From an uncultured Intestinimonas sp. (GTDB lineage: Bacteria; Bacillota_A; Clostridia; Oscillospirales; Oscillospiraceae): a DNA stretch of 6,421 bases. Shown piece by piece: positions 1-5,374 of this stretch (the first letter of the stretch is position 1; every line of letters starts with the position of its first letter). A model generated the notes under the pieces. The model saw only the letters and a program-made list of their open reading frames with translations, was not told the origin of the DNA and ran no database searches. The stretch is from assembly GCA_958435885.1 (NCBI GenBank), contig CAUBHZ010000112.1, positions 1 to 6,421 of the forward strand, written 5' to 3'. Position numbers and translations under genes: made by a program.

Positions 1-460
1 GGGTGTACATGCGGTAGAGCATCTGGGCCCAGTCCTGGGCCTCGGTGCCGCCGGCGCCGGCGTGGAAGGTGAGGATGGCGTTGGAGTTGTCGTACTCGCC
101 GGTGAGCAGGGTGGCCAGCTTGGCCTCGCTGATCTCCTCCTCCAGCTTGGCATAGCCCTCCTCCAGCTCGGGCACCAGGGACTCGTCCTCAAACTCGTTG
201 CCCATCTCGCACAGGGCCACCAGATCGTCCCACTGGCTCTCCCGCTTGCGCTGGGCCTCCAGCTTGTTCTCCAGCTGGCGCATCCGGCGGGTGACCTTCT
301 GGGACTTCTCCAGATCGTCCCAGAAGCCGGGGGCGGCGCTCTCCGAGTTGAGCATATCCAGCTCCCGCTCGGCGGCGGGCAGGTCCAGGGCCTGGGAGAG
401 CTCGTCCAGGGCGGGCTTGATATTGTTGAGTTTTACCTTGTACTCATCGAATTGCAGCAT
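1..460 (-). CDS. prfB: Peptide chain release factor 2 (RF2), N-terminal part, cut by window edge
   Basis: RF2 recognises UAA and UGA stop codons and triggers hydrolysis of peptidyl-tRNA on the ribosome. The 153 codons visible start at the ATG of MLQFDEYKVKLN. They show the helical, charged N-terminal domain (about residues 1-110) and the beginning of the PCRF domain, with the highly typical AGAGGTEAQDWAQMLYRMYT at residues 134-153. The SPF stop-recognition and GGQ catalytic motifs lie beyond the left edge. The ATG is preceded by a GTGAG ribosome-binding-like stretch about 10 bases upstream, and an in-frame TGA lies a few codons further upstream, which limits the start. The reading frame is continuous through Leu25-Asp26 (CTG GAC), where many prfB genes carry the autoregulatory CTT TGA C frameshift site, so this copy seems to lack it. 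It has its own promoter upstream and appears separate from nifSU. The identification is very secure. Confidence 0.96.
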   Translation of the reverse strand, partial: MLQFDEYKVKLNNIKPALDELSQALDLPAAERELDMLNSESAAPGFWDDLEKSQKVTRRMRQLENKLEAQRKRESQWDDLVALCEMGNEFEDESLVPELEEGYAKLEEEISEAKLATLLTGEYDNSNAILTFHAGAGGTEAQDWAQMLYRMYT

Positions 461-496
461 CGCTTGCACGCTCACTTCCGTTCAAATAGCTTATCT

Positions 497-525
497 ATTA
501 TATCCGAATCTTCCTATATTGTAAA
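497..525 (-). promoter_or_regulatory. Promoter of prfB
   Basis: Read on the minus strand, TTTACA (520-525) and TATAAT (497-502) are separated by exactly 17 bases, close to the sigma-A consensus. The expected start of transcription is near 490, giving a leader of about 30 bases before the prfB ATG at 460. This AT-rich island contrasts sharply with the GC-rich surroundings. Inferred from sequence only. Confidence 0.8.
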
Positions 526-559
526 GATAAACCCGCCCTAAACCACGTAAAACAGCGGT

Positions 560-582
560 AAGCCCGCCCGAAAGGCGGGCAC
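560..582 (-). terminator. GC-rich hairpin upstream of the prfB promoter, candidate terminator
   Basis: A perfect 7-bp stem, GCCCGCC (562-568) with GGCGGGC (574-580), has a 5-base loop. On the minus strand it is followed by TTACCGCTGTTTTACG, a poor U-tract. On the plus strand an A-rich run (591-596) follows, so no convincing U-tract exists there either. It sits 35 bases before the prfB -35 box and may stop transcripts arriving from the nifSU side. The termination role is uncertain; the hairpin itself is clear. Confidence 0.4.
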
Positions 583-629
583 AGCTTATCAAAAAAGTGT
601 AACCGCACCGGATTTTGCACAGGAGCCTC

Positions 630-710
630 GCAGAGTTCCGTCGTCCGCAGACGACGGAATCAAATGAAGTCCGTTTTTTCCGGCGACATGTGCGTCGGAA
701 AAAACTCTGC
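630..710. other. Three-helix inverted-repeat element in the nifU-prfB intergenic region
   Basis: An outer stem GCAGAG (630-635) / CTCTGC (705-710) encloses two perfect inner hairpins. The first is TTCCGTCGTC (636-645) with GACGACGGAA (650-659), a 10-bp stem with a 4-base loop. The second is TTTTTTCCG (674-682) with CGGAAAAAA (696-704). Inner and outer stems abut, so the 81 bases can close as a three-way junction on either strand. No credible ORF covers it: the 132-codon frame crossing this stretch (491-889, minus) has no domain signature, is rich in Arg, Cys and Leu, and runs over the prfB promoter. It could be a dispersed intergenic repeat, a small structured RNA, or terminator-like structure between two units. 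Which of these applies cannot be told from one copy. Confidence 0.5.
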
Positions 711-737
711 TCAGGCCGCAAACGTGCGAGTCGGGGT

Positions 738-771
738 CCCAAACAAGCCCAACAAAGTGGGCTTGTTTGGG
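738..771. repeat. Perfect 14-bp inverted repeat (hairpin) in intergenic DNA
   Basis: CCCAAACAAGCCCA (738-751) and TGGGCTTGTTTGGG (758-771) are exact reverse complements around the 6-base loop ACAAAG. No T-run follows on either strand (GGGGAGG on one side, ACCCCGAC on the other), so a simple intrinsic terminator is unlikely. It lies in the same non-coding block as the three-helix element at 630-710 and may belong to the same larger element. The rest of the block (583-629 and 772-874) shows only small dyads, such as CGCTGCAGCG at 850-859 and CCTGGCC/GGCCGGG near 804-821, and no gene. Confidence 0.55.
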
Positions 772-874
772 GGAGGAGGGGCAAGGAAGTGGAGTGATGC
801 CTGGCCGTCAGGCCGGGATGAGCGGTGCGGACTTTGCCCCGACGAAGTGCGCTGCAGCGGCCTGCATCCCTTCG

Positions 875-893
875 AAAAAATGCTTGCATTTTT
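875..893 (-). terminator. Candidate terminator after nifU
   Basis: A perfect palindrome, AAAAATGC (876-883) / GCATTTTT (886-893), lies 12 bases after the nifU stop. On the minus strand it reads A-tract, short GC core, then TTTTTT. The position fits the end of the nifSU transcript, but the GC core is only two base pairs and the loop is very tight, so termination strength is doubtful. Confidence 0.4.
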
Positions 894-904
894 GAGAGTT
901 GGTC

Positions 905-1345
905 TCAGTGGCCGTGGCAGCAGCCGTGATCGCAGCTGTCGCAGGCGGGGAAGATGCTCTTGTCGTAGTCCGCACCGGTCTTCTCATAGTAGTCCTGGAT
1001 GGCCTTCTTGATGGCCTCCTCGGCCAGCACGGAACAGTGGAGCTTGTGGGCGGGCAGGCCGTCCAGGGCCTGGGCCACCGCCTTGTTGGTGAGGGCCAGG
1101 GCCTCGCTGAGGGGCTTGCCCTTGATCATCTCGGTGGCCATGGAGCTGGAGGCGATGGCCGAACCGCAGCCGAAGGTCTCGAACTTCACGTCCTCGATGA
1201 CGTCGTCCCTGATCTTCAGGTAGATCTTCATGATGTCGCCGCACTTGGCGTTGCCCACCTCGCCCACGCCGTCGGCGTCCTCGATGACGCCCACGTTCCG
1301 GGGGTTGCGGAAGTGGTCCATAACGGTCTCGCTATAAAGTGCCAT
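905..1345 (-). CDS. nifU: NifU/IscU-type Fe-S cluster assembly scaffold
   Basis: This 146-residue protein is a scaffold on which [2Fe-2S]/[4Fe-4S] clusters are built before transfer to apoproteins; the sulfur comes from the cysteine desulfurase encoded immediately upstream. The N-terminal MALYSETVMDHFRNPRNVG is the classic IscU/NifU_N opening. The three ligand cysteines are Cys35 (AKCGD, with the conserved Asp37), Cys60 (FGCGSAIASSS) and Cys104 (KLHCSVLAEEAI). The chaperone-recognition motif LPPVK of proteobacterial IscU is LPAHK here (97-101), in keeping with Firmicutes that lack dedicated HscA/HscB. There is no C-terminal Nfu domain. Instead the protein ends in a Cys/His-rich tail, CDSCDHGCCHGH (135-146). 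The gene starts 14 bases after nifS with an AGAGAGGTG ribosome binding site, so the pair is surely co-transcribed. Family assignment is secure; the function of the tail is unknown. Confidence 0.95.
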   Translation of the reverse strand: MALYSETVMDHFRNPRNVGVIEDADGVGEVGNAKCGDIMKIYLKIRDDVIEDVKFETFGCGSAIASSSMATEMIKGKPLSEALALTNKAVAQALDGLPAHKLHCSVLAEEAIKKAIQDYYEKTGADYDKSIFPACDSCDHGCCHGH

Positions 1346-1359
1346 ATCTTACACCTCTC

Positions 1360-2553
1360 TTACTGGATGACAAAGTTCTGTTTTCCGCTCTGGAGATCCC
1401 GCCACACCGGGGAGATGCCGCGGAGGTACTCCACCACCTCAGTGACGGAGCGGATGATGTAGTCCACCTCTTCCTGGGTATTCTCGTGGGAGAGGGTGAG
1501 CCGCAGGGAGCCGTGGGCGATCTCGTGGGGCCGGCCCAGGGCCAGCAGCACGTGGCTGGGGTCCAGTGAGCCGGAGGTGCAGGCCGAGCCGGAGGAGGCC
1601 TCCACCCCCTTGTCGTCCAGCAGCAGCAGGAGGGATTCGCCCTCGATGCCCTCGAAGCAGAAGCTCACGTTGCCGGGAAGGCGCTCGGTCCGGTGGCCGT
1701 TGAGGAGGCTGTGGGGGATCTGCCCCAGGCCGTCGATCAGCCTGTCCCGGAGGGCGGTCACCTGGGCCGCCCGCTGGTCCAGATCGGCCAGGGCCTCCTC
1801 GAAGGCCGCCGCCATGCCCATGATGGCGGGCAGGTTCTCGGTGCCCGCCCGCTTGCCCCGCTCCTGGGCGCCGCCGTAGATGAGGTTCTGGAGGGGGATA
1901 CCCTTCCGGGCGTAGAGGACGCCCACCCCCTTGGGGCCGTGGAACTTGTGGGCGGAGAGGGAGAGCAGGTCGATATGCTCCTTCTCCACGTCGATGGCCA
2001 GGTGGCCCGCCGCCTGGACGGCGTCGGTGTGGAAGAGGACCCCCTTCTCCCGGCAGACCGCCCCGATCTCGGCGATGGGCTCCACGGTACCCACCTCGTT
2101 GTTGGCGTACATCACCGTCACCAGGCAGGTGTCGGGGCGGATGGCCGCCGCCACCTCCTCCGCCGTGATGCGGCCGTCCCCGTGGACGTCCAGCAGGGTG
2201 ACCTCGAAGCCCTCCTTCTCCAGGGCCTCCAGGGTGTGGAGAACGGCATGGTGCTCAAAGGCGGTGGAGACGATGTGCTTCTTCCCCTTCTTCGCCCCCA
2301 GCCAGGCGGCGGTGCGGATGGCCTGGTTGTCGGCCTCGCTGCCGCCGGAGGTGAAGGTGATCTCCCGGGGATCACAGCCCAGCCCCTTGGCCATGACGGC
2401 CCGGGCCGACTCCAGGGCCTCCTTGGCCGCCTGTCCGGCGCTGTGGAGGCTGGAGGGATTTCCGTAAATGCCGTCCAGATAGGGCAGCATGCCCCGGATG
2501 GCCGCCTGGCTCATCTTGGTGGTGGCGGCGTTGTCGGCATAGATGTGACGCAT
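1360..2553 (-). CDS. nifS: Cysteine desulfurase (NifS/IscS family)
   Basis: This 397-residue PLP enzyme converts L-cysteine to L-alanine and leaves a persulfide on its active-site cysteine, used for Fe-S clusters and possibly tRNA thiolation. Features in order: the opening IYADNAATT (4-12); GNPSSLHS (31-38); TSGGSEADN (68-76), which helps hold PLP; His101 in FEHHAVL, stacking on the cofactor; Asp177 in HTDAVQ; the Schiff-base Lys203 in SAHKFHGPKG; RAGTEN (235-240); and the catalytic Cys325 in SSGSACTSG, on the long loop of group I enzymes. Length is normal for NifS/IscS. The ATG is preceded by AAAGGAAG about 10 bases upstream. It is first in a two-gene unit with the scaffold gene. No iscR-type regulator gene lies directly upstream, where a MATE gene is found, and mnmA does not follow nifU. 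Housekeeping Fe-S assembly is more likely than nitrogen fixation, since no nif structural genes are seen. Confidence 0.96.
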   Translation of the reverse strand: MRHIYADNAATTKMSQAAIRGMLPYLDGIYGNPSSLHSAGQAAKEALESARAVMAKGLGCDPREITFTSGGSEADNQAIRTAAWLGAKKGKKHIVSTAFEHHAVLHTLEALEKEGFEVTLLDVHGDGRITAEEVAAAIRPDTCLVTVMYANNEVGTVEPIAEIGAVCREKGVLFHTDAVQAAGHLAIDVEKEHIDLLSLSAHKFHGPKGVGVLYARKGIPLQNLIYGGAQERGKRAGTENLPAIMGMAAAFEEALADLDQRAAQVTALRDRLIDGLGQIPHSLLNGHRTERLPGNVSFCFEGIEGESLLLLLDDKGVEASSGSACTSGSLDPSHVLLALGRPHEIAHGSLRLTLSHENTQEEVDYIIRSVTEVVEYLRGISPVWRDLQSGKQNFVIQ

Positions 2554-2569
2554 GGTATTCGCTTCCTTT

Positions 2570-2614
2570 CTCCGCCCAAACCGGAGCGGACAATGCAGAA
2601 GAGGTTGCCCTCTT
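2570..2614 (-). promoter_or_regulatory. Hairpins in the nifS 5' leader
   Basis: Within the roughly 80-base predicted leader, AAGAGG (2609-2614) pairs with CCTCTT (2599-2604) around a GCAA loop, a GNRA-type tetraloop. A second small stem, CTCCG (2582-2586) with CGGAG (2570-2574), ends directly beside the AAAGGAAG ribosome binding site. They are visible dyads; a regulatory role (mRNA stability or access to the ribosome binding site) is only a possibility. Confidence 0.35.
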
Positions 2615-2618
2615 TAAT

Positions 2619-2661
2619 TCCTAGTGTTTTCCTGTGCATTATCCTAGCACCTATTTCCTAG
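2619..2661 (-). promoter_or_regulatory. CTAGGA direct repeats over the nifS promoter, candidate operator
   Basis: Three exact copies of CTAGGA on the minus strand lie at 2656-2661, 2642-2647 and 2619-2624. The first is in the promoter spacer, the second overlaps the -10 box, and the third lies about 10 bases past the expected start. A further CCTA-N9-TAGG dyad (2657-2673) overlaps the -35 box. Such an arrangement would suit a repressor sensing Fe-S status (Rrf2/IscR-like), but no regulator gene is in the window and I do not match it to a known consensus. Confidence 0.4.
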
Positions 2662-2669
2662 TATGTCAA
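2641..2669 (-). promoter_or_regulatory. Promoter of nifS-nifU
   Basis: On the minus strand a perfect TTGACA (2664-2669) and TAGGAT (2641-2646) are 17 bases apart. The expected start is near 2634, about 80 bases before the nifS ATG. It begins only 23 bases after the MATE stop codon. No clear intrinsic terminator separates the two, so some read-through from the MATE gene is possible. Confidence 0.82.
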
Positions 2670-2692
2670 TAGGCTTTATGGTTTTTTCTTCG

Positions 2693-4015
2693 TCAGGCGC
2701 AGAGGCCCTCCGGGGCCTCCGCCGGGCGGCGGCGACGGACCAGCAGGCCCAGCAGGGCGGTGACCAGCTCCACCGCGGGGAAGGCCAGCCAGATGCCGGT
2801 GATGCCGAAGCGCCAGGCGAAGAGGCAGGCGGTGAGGGTGATGCCCACGCAGCCCCGGAAGGTGGAGAGGGCGCAGGCCGCTCCGGCCCGCTCGGTGGCG
2901 CTGAGGAAGGCTGCCGTCAGGTAGTTATAGCCCACGCAGAGGAAGCCCAGAAAGTAGAGCCGCAGGCCCTCTTCCGCCAGGCTCTGGAGCAGGGGGTCAC
3001 CCTCGCTGTTGAACCAGGAGACCAGGGTGGGGGCGGCCAGCAGGGCGGCGGCCAGAACGGCCAGCCCCACCCCGCCGGAGAGGACCAGTCCCCGGCGCAG
3101 GAGGGCGGCCGTCTCCGCCCGGTCTCCCCGGCCATAGGCCCGGCTGAGCAGGGGCTGGATGCCCTGGGCCATACCGGTAAAGACGGCCAGCACCACCAGG
3201 GCCAGGTTGGCCACGATGCCGTAGGCGGCCACACCGGTGCTGCCGGCGGTCCCCAGGAGCAGCAGGTTGAAGACCATCAGCACCACGCTGGAGGAGCACT
3301 CGTTGACGCAGGCGGAGAGCCCGGGTCCGGCGTTCCGGCCCAGTTCCCGGAGGCTGAGGCCGTCTCCGGTCAGGCGGAACCGGGCACGACCGGTGACCAC
3401 GTGGAGGGAGGAGACGGCCAGGCCGATGACAGGGGCGAGGCCGGTGGCCAGGGCGGCGCCGAAGAGCCCCATGTCCATGGGGTAGACGAAGAGGTAGTCC
3501 AGGGCGATGTTGGCCAGGCTCCCCGCCAGCATGGCGCACATGGCCAGCCTGGGGTTGCCGTCGTTGCGGAGGAAGGCCATGAGGAGGTGGTTGAGGATGA
3601 AGCAGGGGGCAAAGCAGAGGACGGTCTTCAGATAGGCGGTGCTCATGGGGAGGAGGGCTCCCTCCGCCCCCAGGGCCCGGGCGATGGCCTCCGGCCAGAG
3701 GAGGCCGGCGCAGAGAAAGCACAGCCCGGTGGCCAGGGCGCTGAGGAGGGCGGAGGTGAAGACCCTGTCCGCCCCCTTCTCATCTCCCTGGGACCGGAAA
3801 ATGGTATAGCGGGTGGCGCCGCCGATGCCGAAGAGCATGCCCAGGCCGTTGATGAGGCCGAACACGGCGATGGAGAGGTTGAGGGCGGCCAGGCCGTCGG
3901 CTCCCAACCGGTTGGACACGAAGAAGGTGTCCGCCAGGATGGTCCCCGATGAGCCCAGCATCCCCAGGATGCTCAGGGAGATATAGCTTGCAAATTCTTT
4001 TTTTCTCACGTCCAT
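2693..4015 (-). CDS. MATE-family multidrug efflux transporter
   Basis: This 440-residue inner-membrane exporter of the MATE (NorM/MepA-like) superfamily would expel drugs or metabolites in exchange for Na+ or H+. About twelve hydrophobic segments in two homologous halves are visible. Typical MATE signatures are ILADTFFVSNRLG with an acidic residue in the first helix (26-38), FLRNDGNPRLAM (148-159), an Asp173-Tyr stretch ending DMGLFGAALAT (181-191), and GMAQGIQPLLSRAYG (281-295), the start of the second-half signature loop. It ends in an Arg-rich tail. I chose the ATG of MDVRKKEF because AGGAGG sits 5 bases upstream. The open frame extends 29 codons further, but that extension runs through the terminator hairpin and lacks a ribosome binding site. 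Expression is probably governed by the leader ORF and terminator just upstream. The substrate cannot be told. The family is secure; the exact subfamily is not. Confidence 0.93.
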   Translation of the reverse strand: MDVRKKEFASYISLSILGMLGSSGTILADTFFVSNRLGADGLAALNLSIAVFGLINGLGMLFGIGGATRYTIFRSQGDEKGADRVFTSALLSALATGLCFLCAGLLWPEAIARALGAEGALLPMSTAYLKTVLCFAPCFILNHLLMAFLRNDGNPRLAMCAMLAGSLANIALDYLFVYPMDMGLFGAALATGLAPVIGLAVSSLHVVTGRARFRLTGDGLSLRELGRNAGPGLSACVNECSSSVVLMVFNLLLLGTAGSTGVAAYGIVANLALVVLAVFTGMAQGIQPLLSRAYGRGDRAETAALLRRGLVLSGGVGLAVLAAALLAAPTLVSWFNSEGDPLLQSLAEEGLRLYFLGFLCVGYNYLTAAFLSATERAGAACALSTFRGCVGITLTACLFAWRFGITGIWLAFPAVELVTALLGLLVRRRRPAEAPEGLCA

Positions 4016-4050
4016 GGCTGCCTCCTGACCGCATGGCTGACGGATGAAAA

Positions 4051-4109
4051 ACAAAAAAGGTGCCTGAACACATTCCTTCTCAGATCTACGGAATGCGTTC
4101 AAGCACCTT
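4051..4109 (-). terminator. Intrinsic terminator (attenuator) in the MATE leader
   Basis: On the minus strand a 20-bp stem (left arm 4090-4109, right arm 4057-4076) with a 13-base loop is followed by TTTTTTGTTTTT. In minus-strand RNA all 20 positions pair, two as G-U wobbles. In plus-strand RNA those two become A-C mismatches, so the structure is selected for minus-strand transcription. It lies downstream of the MATE promoter and about 40 bases before the MATE ATG, so it must be bypassed to express the exporter. The left arm consists of codons 11-17 of a small leader ORF. Confidence 0.85.
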
Positions 4110-4139
4110 GACAGTACTCATCCGATGACGAATACCCAT
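4086..4139 (-). CDS. 17-codon leader peptide ORF upstream of the MATE gene
   Basis: ATG to TAG encodes MGIRHRMSTVKVLERIP. Its last seven codons form the left arm of the terminator and its stop codon falls in the terminator loop. A ribosome paused on or ending at this ORF would therefore block the hairpin, as in translation-coupled attenuators such as B. subtilis bmrB-bmrCD. The ATG lies about 17 bases after the predicted transcription start. No good ribosome binding site is visible (only GAG, too close), which is the main weakness. An internal ATG would give an 11-residue form, MSTVKVLERIP. The Pro just before the stop could slow termination. Existence as a translated ORF is inferred from its placement, not shown. 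Confidence 0.5.
   Translation of the reverse strand: MGIRHRMSTVKVLERIP
4114..4136 (-). promoter_or_regulatory. First hairpin of the MATE leader
   Basis: GTATTCGTC (4127-4135) pairs with GATGAGTAC (4114-4122) around a 4-base ATCG loop: nine pairs, two of them G-U wobbles that only form in minus-strand RNA. A further G-U can close at 4136/4113. It covers codons 2-9 of the leader ORF and directly precedes the terminator stem, as a pause or processing hairpin in an attenuator would. Its role is inferred. Confidence 0.5.
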
Positions 4140-4162
4140 GCTCGTATCAAATTTGCAGTGTG

Positions 4163-4191
4163 AGTGTACCACAGACTCTGTGGGAAGTCAA
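4163..4191 (-). promoter_or_regulatory. Promoter of the MATE leader, with dyad in the spacer
   Basis: On the minus strand TTGACT (4186-4191) and TACACT (4163-4168) are 17 bases apart. Almost the whole spacer is a perfect dyad, CCACAGA-G-TCTGTGG (4169-4183). The expected start is near 4156. A dyad between -35 and -10 is where MerR-family activators bind, but those promoters usually have 19-20 base spacers. A conventional repressor site is equally possible. No regulator gene is in the window. Confidence 0.75.
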
Positions 4192-4222
4192 GTGGCGTGT
4201 TCTTCCTGCCGGTCGGGCGGCG

Positions 4223-5344
4223 TCAGGACGCGGAGGTCTCGATGTAGACGCCCCGCTCGGCGGACCAGCCCACGTAGAAGCCCAGGGCCTGGCCCAGGTC
4301 ACGGAGCTTGTAGTAGGTGTAGCCGTTGCCGGCGTCGTCGGTGAGGGTGAAGGCCTGGAGGGCCACCGCCTCGCCGTCGATGTCGGTGGTGTCGTCCATC
4401 CGGGTGTAGGGCCGGTCACCGCTGAAGGGGGTGTCCATCTCGCCGCCCACCATGATGTAGGCAAAGCCGGGGGTCACATAGATGCCCCGCTGGGCCGACC
4501 ACTCCACGTTGAACCGGGCGTCGGTGCCGGTGAGGGCAAAGGCCACGTCCCGCAGCTTCACATAGTTGGTGTCGTTGCCGCTCCCGTCCCGGAGGGCGTA
4601 CATCTGGAAGGTCACCTGCCGCCCGTCCACGTCCACCTTCTGGGTGGAGGCGTAGGCGGTGCCGCTGGCGTCGGGCGCCTGGCCCTCGGAGGAGACGGCG
4701 GAGCCGTCCCGCTCAAAGACGCCGTAGGCCATGTTGTCCCCGCTGAGCATCACCGGCGCGTCGGGGTCGATCATCTCCCCGCTGAGCAGCTTCCAGCCCA
4801 CGAAGGTCTTTCCGGGACGGGCGGGCTCGGCGGGCAGCACCCAGTCCTGCCCGTTGGTCTCCTGGAAGGTGCCCAGGTCGTTCATGGTGTCCAGGTCCAG
4901 CATGAAGTTGACGGTGTAGGTGGGGGCGGTCTGCTTGGCCAGGAAGAAGAAGGCGTCGCTGGTATACACCCTCCCGTCCACGGTGGCCTCGGCTATGCAG
5001 TTGTAGAGGGTATCATAGGACAGCGCCGGGGTGGTCTTGGCCAGCTCCAGGTTGAAGGTGGCGGTGGTCTTCTCCAGCCAGGACTCCGGTGCGGCGCCGC
5101 CGCGGCTGACGGACAGCAGGTTGCCGTCCATGTCGTAGATCTTCACCTGGGTGCCCTCCACCACGGCTCCGGCGTCCTTGGCGATCTCAAAGACCACCTT
5201 GGGCGCATCGCCATACACCTGGACGACGCCCAGGTCGTCGGCAGGAGAGACGCAGCGGACGGACGCGCCGGCCGCCATGGCCGGCACAGCCAGTCCGGCC
5301 AGCAGGGCCAGGGCCAGCAGCAGGGAAACGATCTGTTTCTTCAT
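4223..5344 (-). CDS. Secreted protein with InlB-type repeat and two C-terminal stalk (copper amine oxidase N-like) repeats
   Basis: This 373-residue exported protein starts at MKKQIVSLLL, where AGAGGAGGT lies 6 bases upstream; the 46-codon in-frame extension upstream would run through the promoter. Residues 1-25 are a signal peptide (KK, hydrophobic core, AMA-A cleavage). Residues 26-140 are an unassigned beta-rich region. Residues 141-210 resemble an InlB B / Listeria-Bacteroides repeat (PTYTVNF, PARPGKTFVGW, MAYGVF). Residues 234-291 and 317-370 are two related repeats, with NYVKLRDVAFAL...FNVEWSAQRGIYV and TYYKLRDLGQALGFYVGWSAERGVYI, the pattern known as the stalk or copper-amine-oxidase N-terminal domain. 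No LPXTG or SLH anchor is seen, so it is either released or held by wall interaction of the repeats. It has its own promoter and seems to be a single-gene unit. Domain calls are by recognition; the molecular function is unknown. Confidence 0.85.
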   Translation of the reverse strand: MKKQIVSLLLALALLAGLAVPAMAAGASVRCVSPADDLGVVQVYGDAPKVVFEIAKDAGAVVEGTQVKIYDMDGNLLSVSRGGAAPESWLEKTTATFNLELAKTTPALSYDTLYNCIAEATVDGRVYTSDAFFFLAKQTAPTYTVNFMLDLDTMNDLGTFQETNGQDWVLPAEPARPGKTFVGWKLLSGEMIDPDAPVMLSGDNMAYGVFERDGSAVSSEGQAPDASGTAYASTQKVDVDGRQVTFQMYALRDGSGNDTNYVKLRDVAFALTGTDARFNVEWSAQRGIYVTPGFAYIMVGGEMDTPFSGDRPYTRMDDTTDIDGEAVALQAFTLTDDAGNGYTYYKLRDLGQALGFYVGWSAERGVYIETSAS

Positions 5345-5374
5345 AGGGTTACCTCCTCTTTCTCTGTTGCTGTC

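Noticed and set aside
491..889. Minus-strand frame of 132 codons in the nifU-prfB spacer
   Set aside because: The translation is Arg/Leu/Cys-rich without domain or ribosome binding site, and the frame runs through hairpins and the prfB promoter. Treated as non-coding.
2510..2639. Possible leader ORF starting at ATGCACAGG upstream of nifS
   Set aside because: Its ATG lies at or before the predicted transcription start, it has no ribosome binding site, and it ends inside nifS; no terminator accompanies it.
1693..2661. Plus-strand open frame of 322 codons opposite nifS
   Set aside because: It is an antisense shadow of a clear cysteine desulfurase, with no family features.
2663..3952. Long plus-strand open frame (429 codons) opposite the MATE gene
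   Set aside because: It is an antisense shadow of GC-rich codons: Gly/Glu/Gln/Ala-rich low-complexity translation, no domain, no suitable ribosome binding site, and the minus-strand frame is a clear MATE protein.
4016..4102. N-terminal extension of the MATE protein (MNAFRRSEKECVQ...)
   Set aside because: It would be coded by the attenuator hairpin and its T-tract and has no ribosome binding site, whereas AGGAGG stands 5 bases before the MDVRKKEF start.
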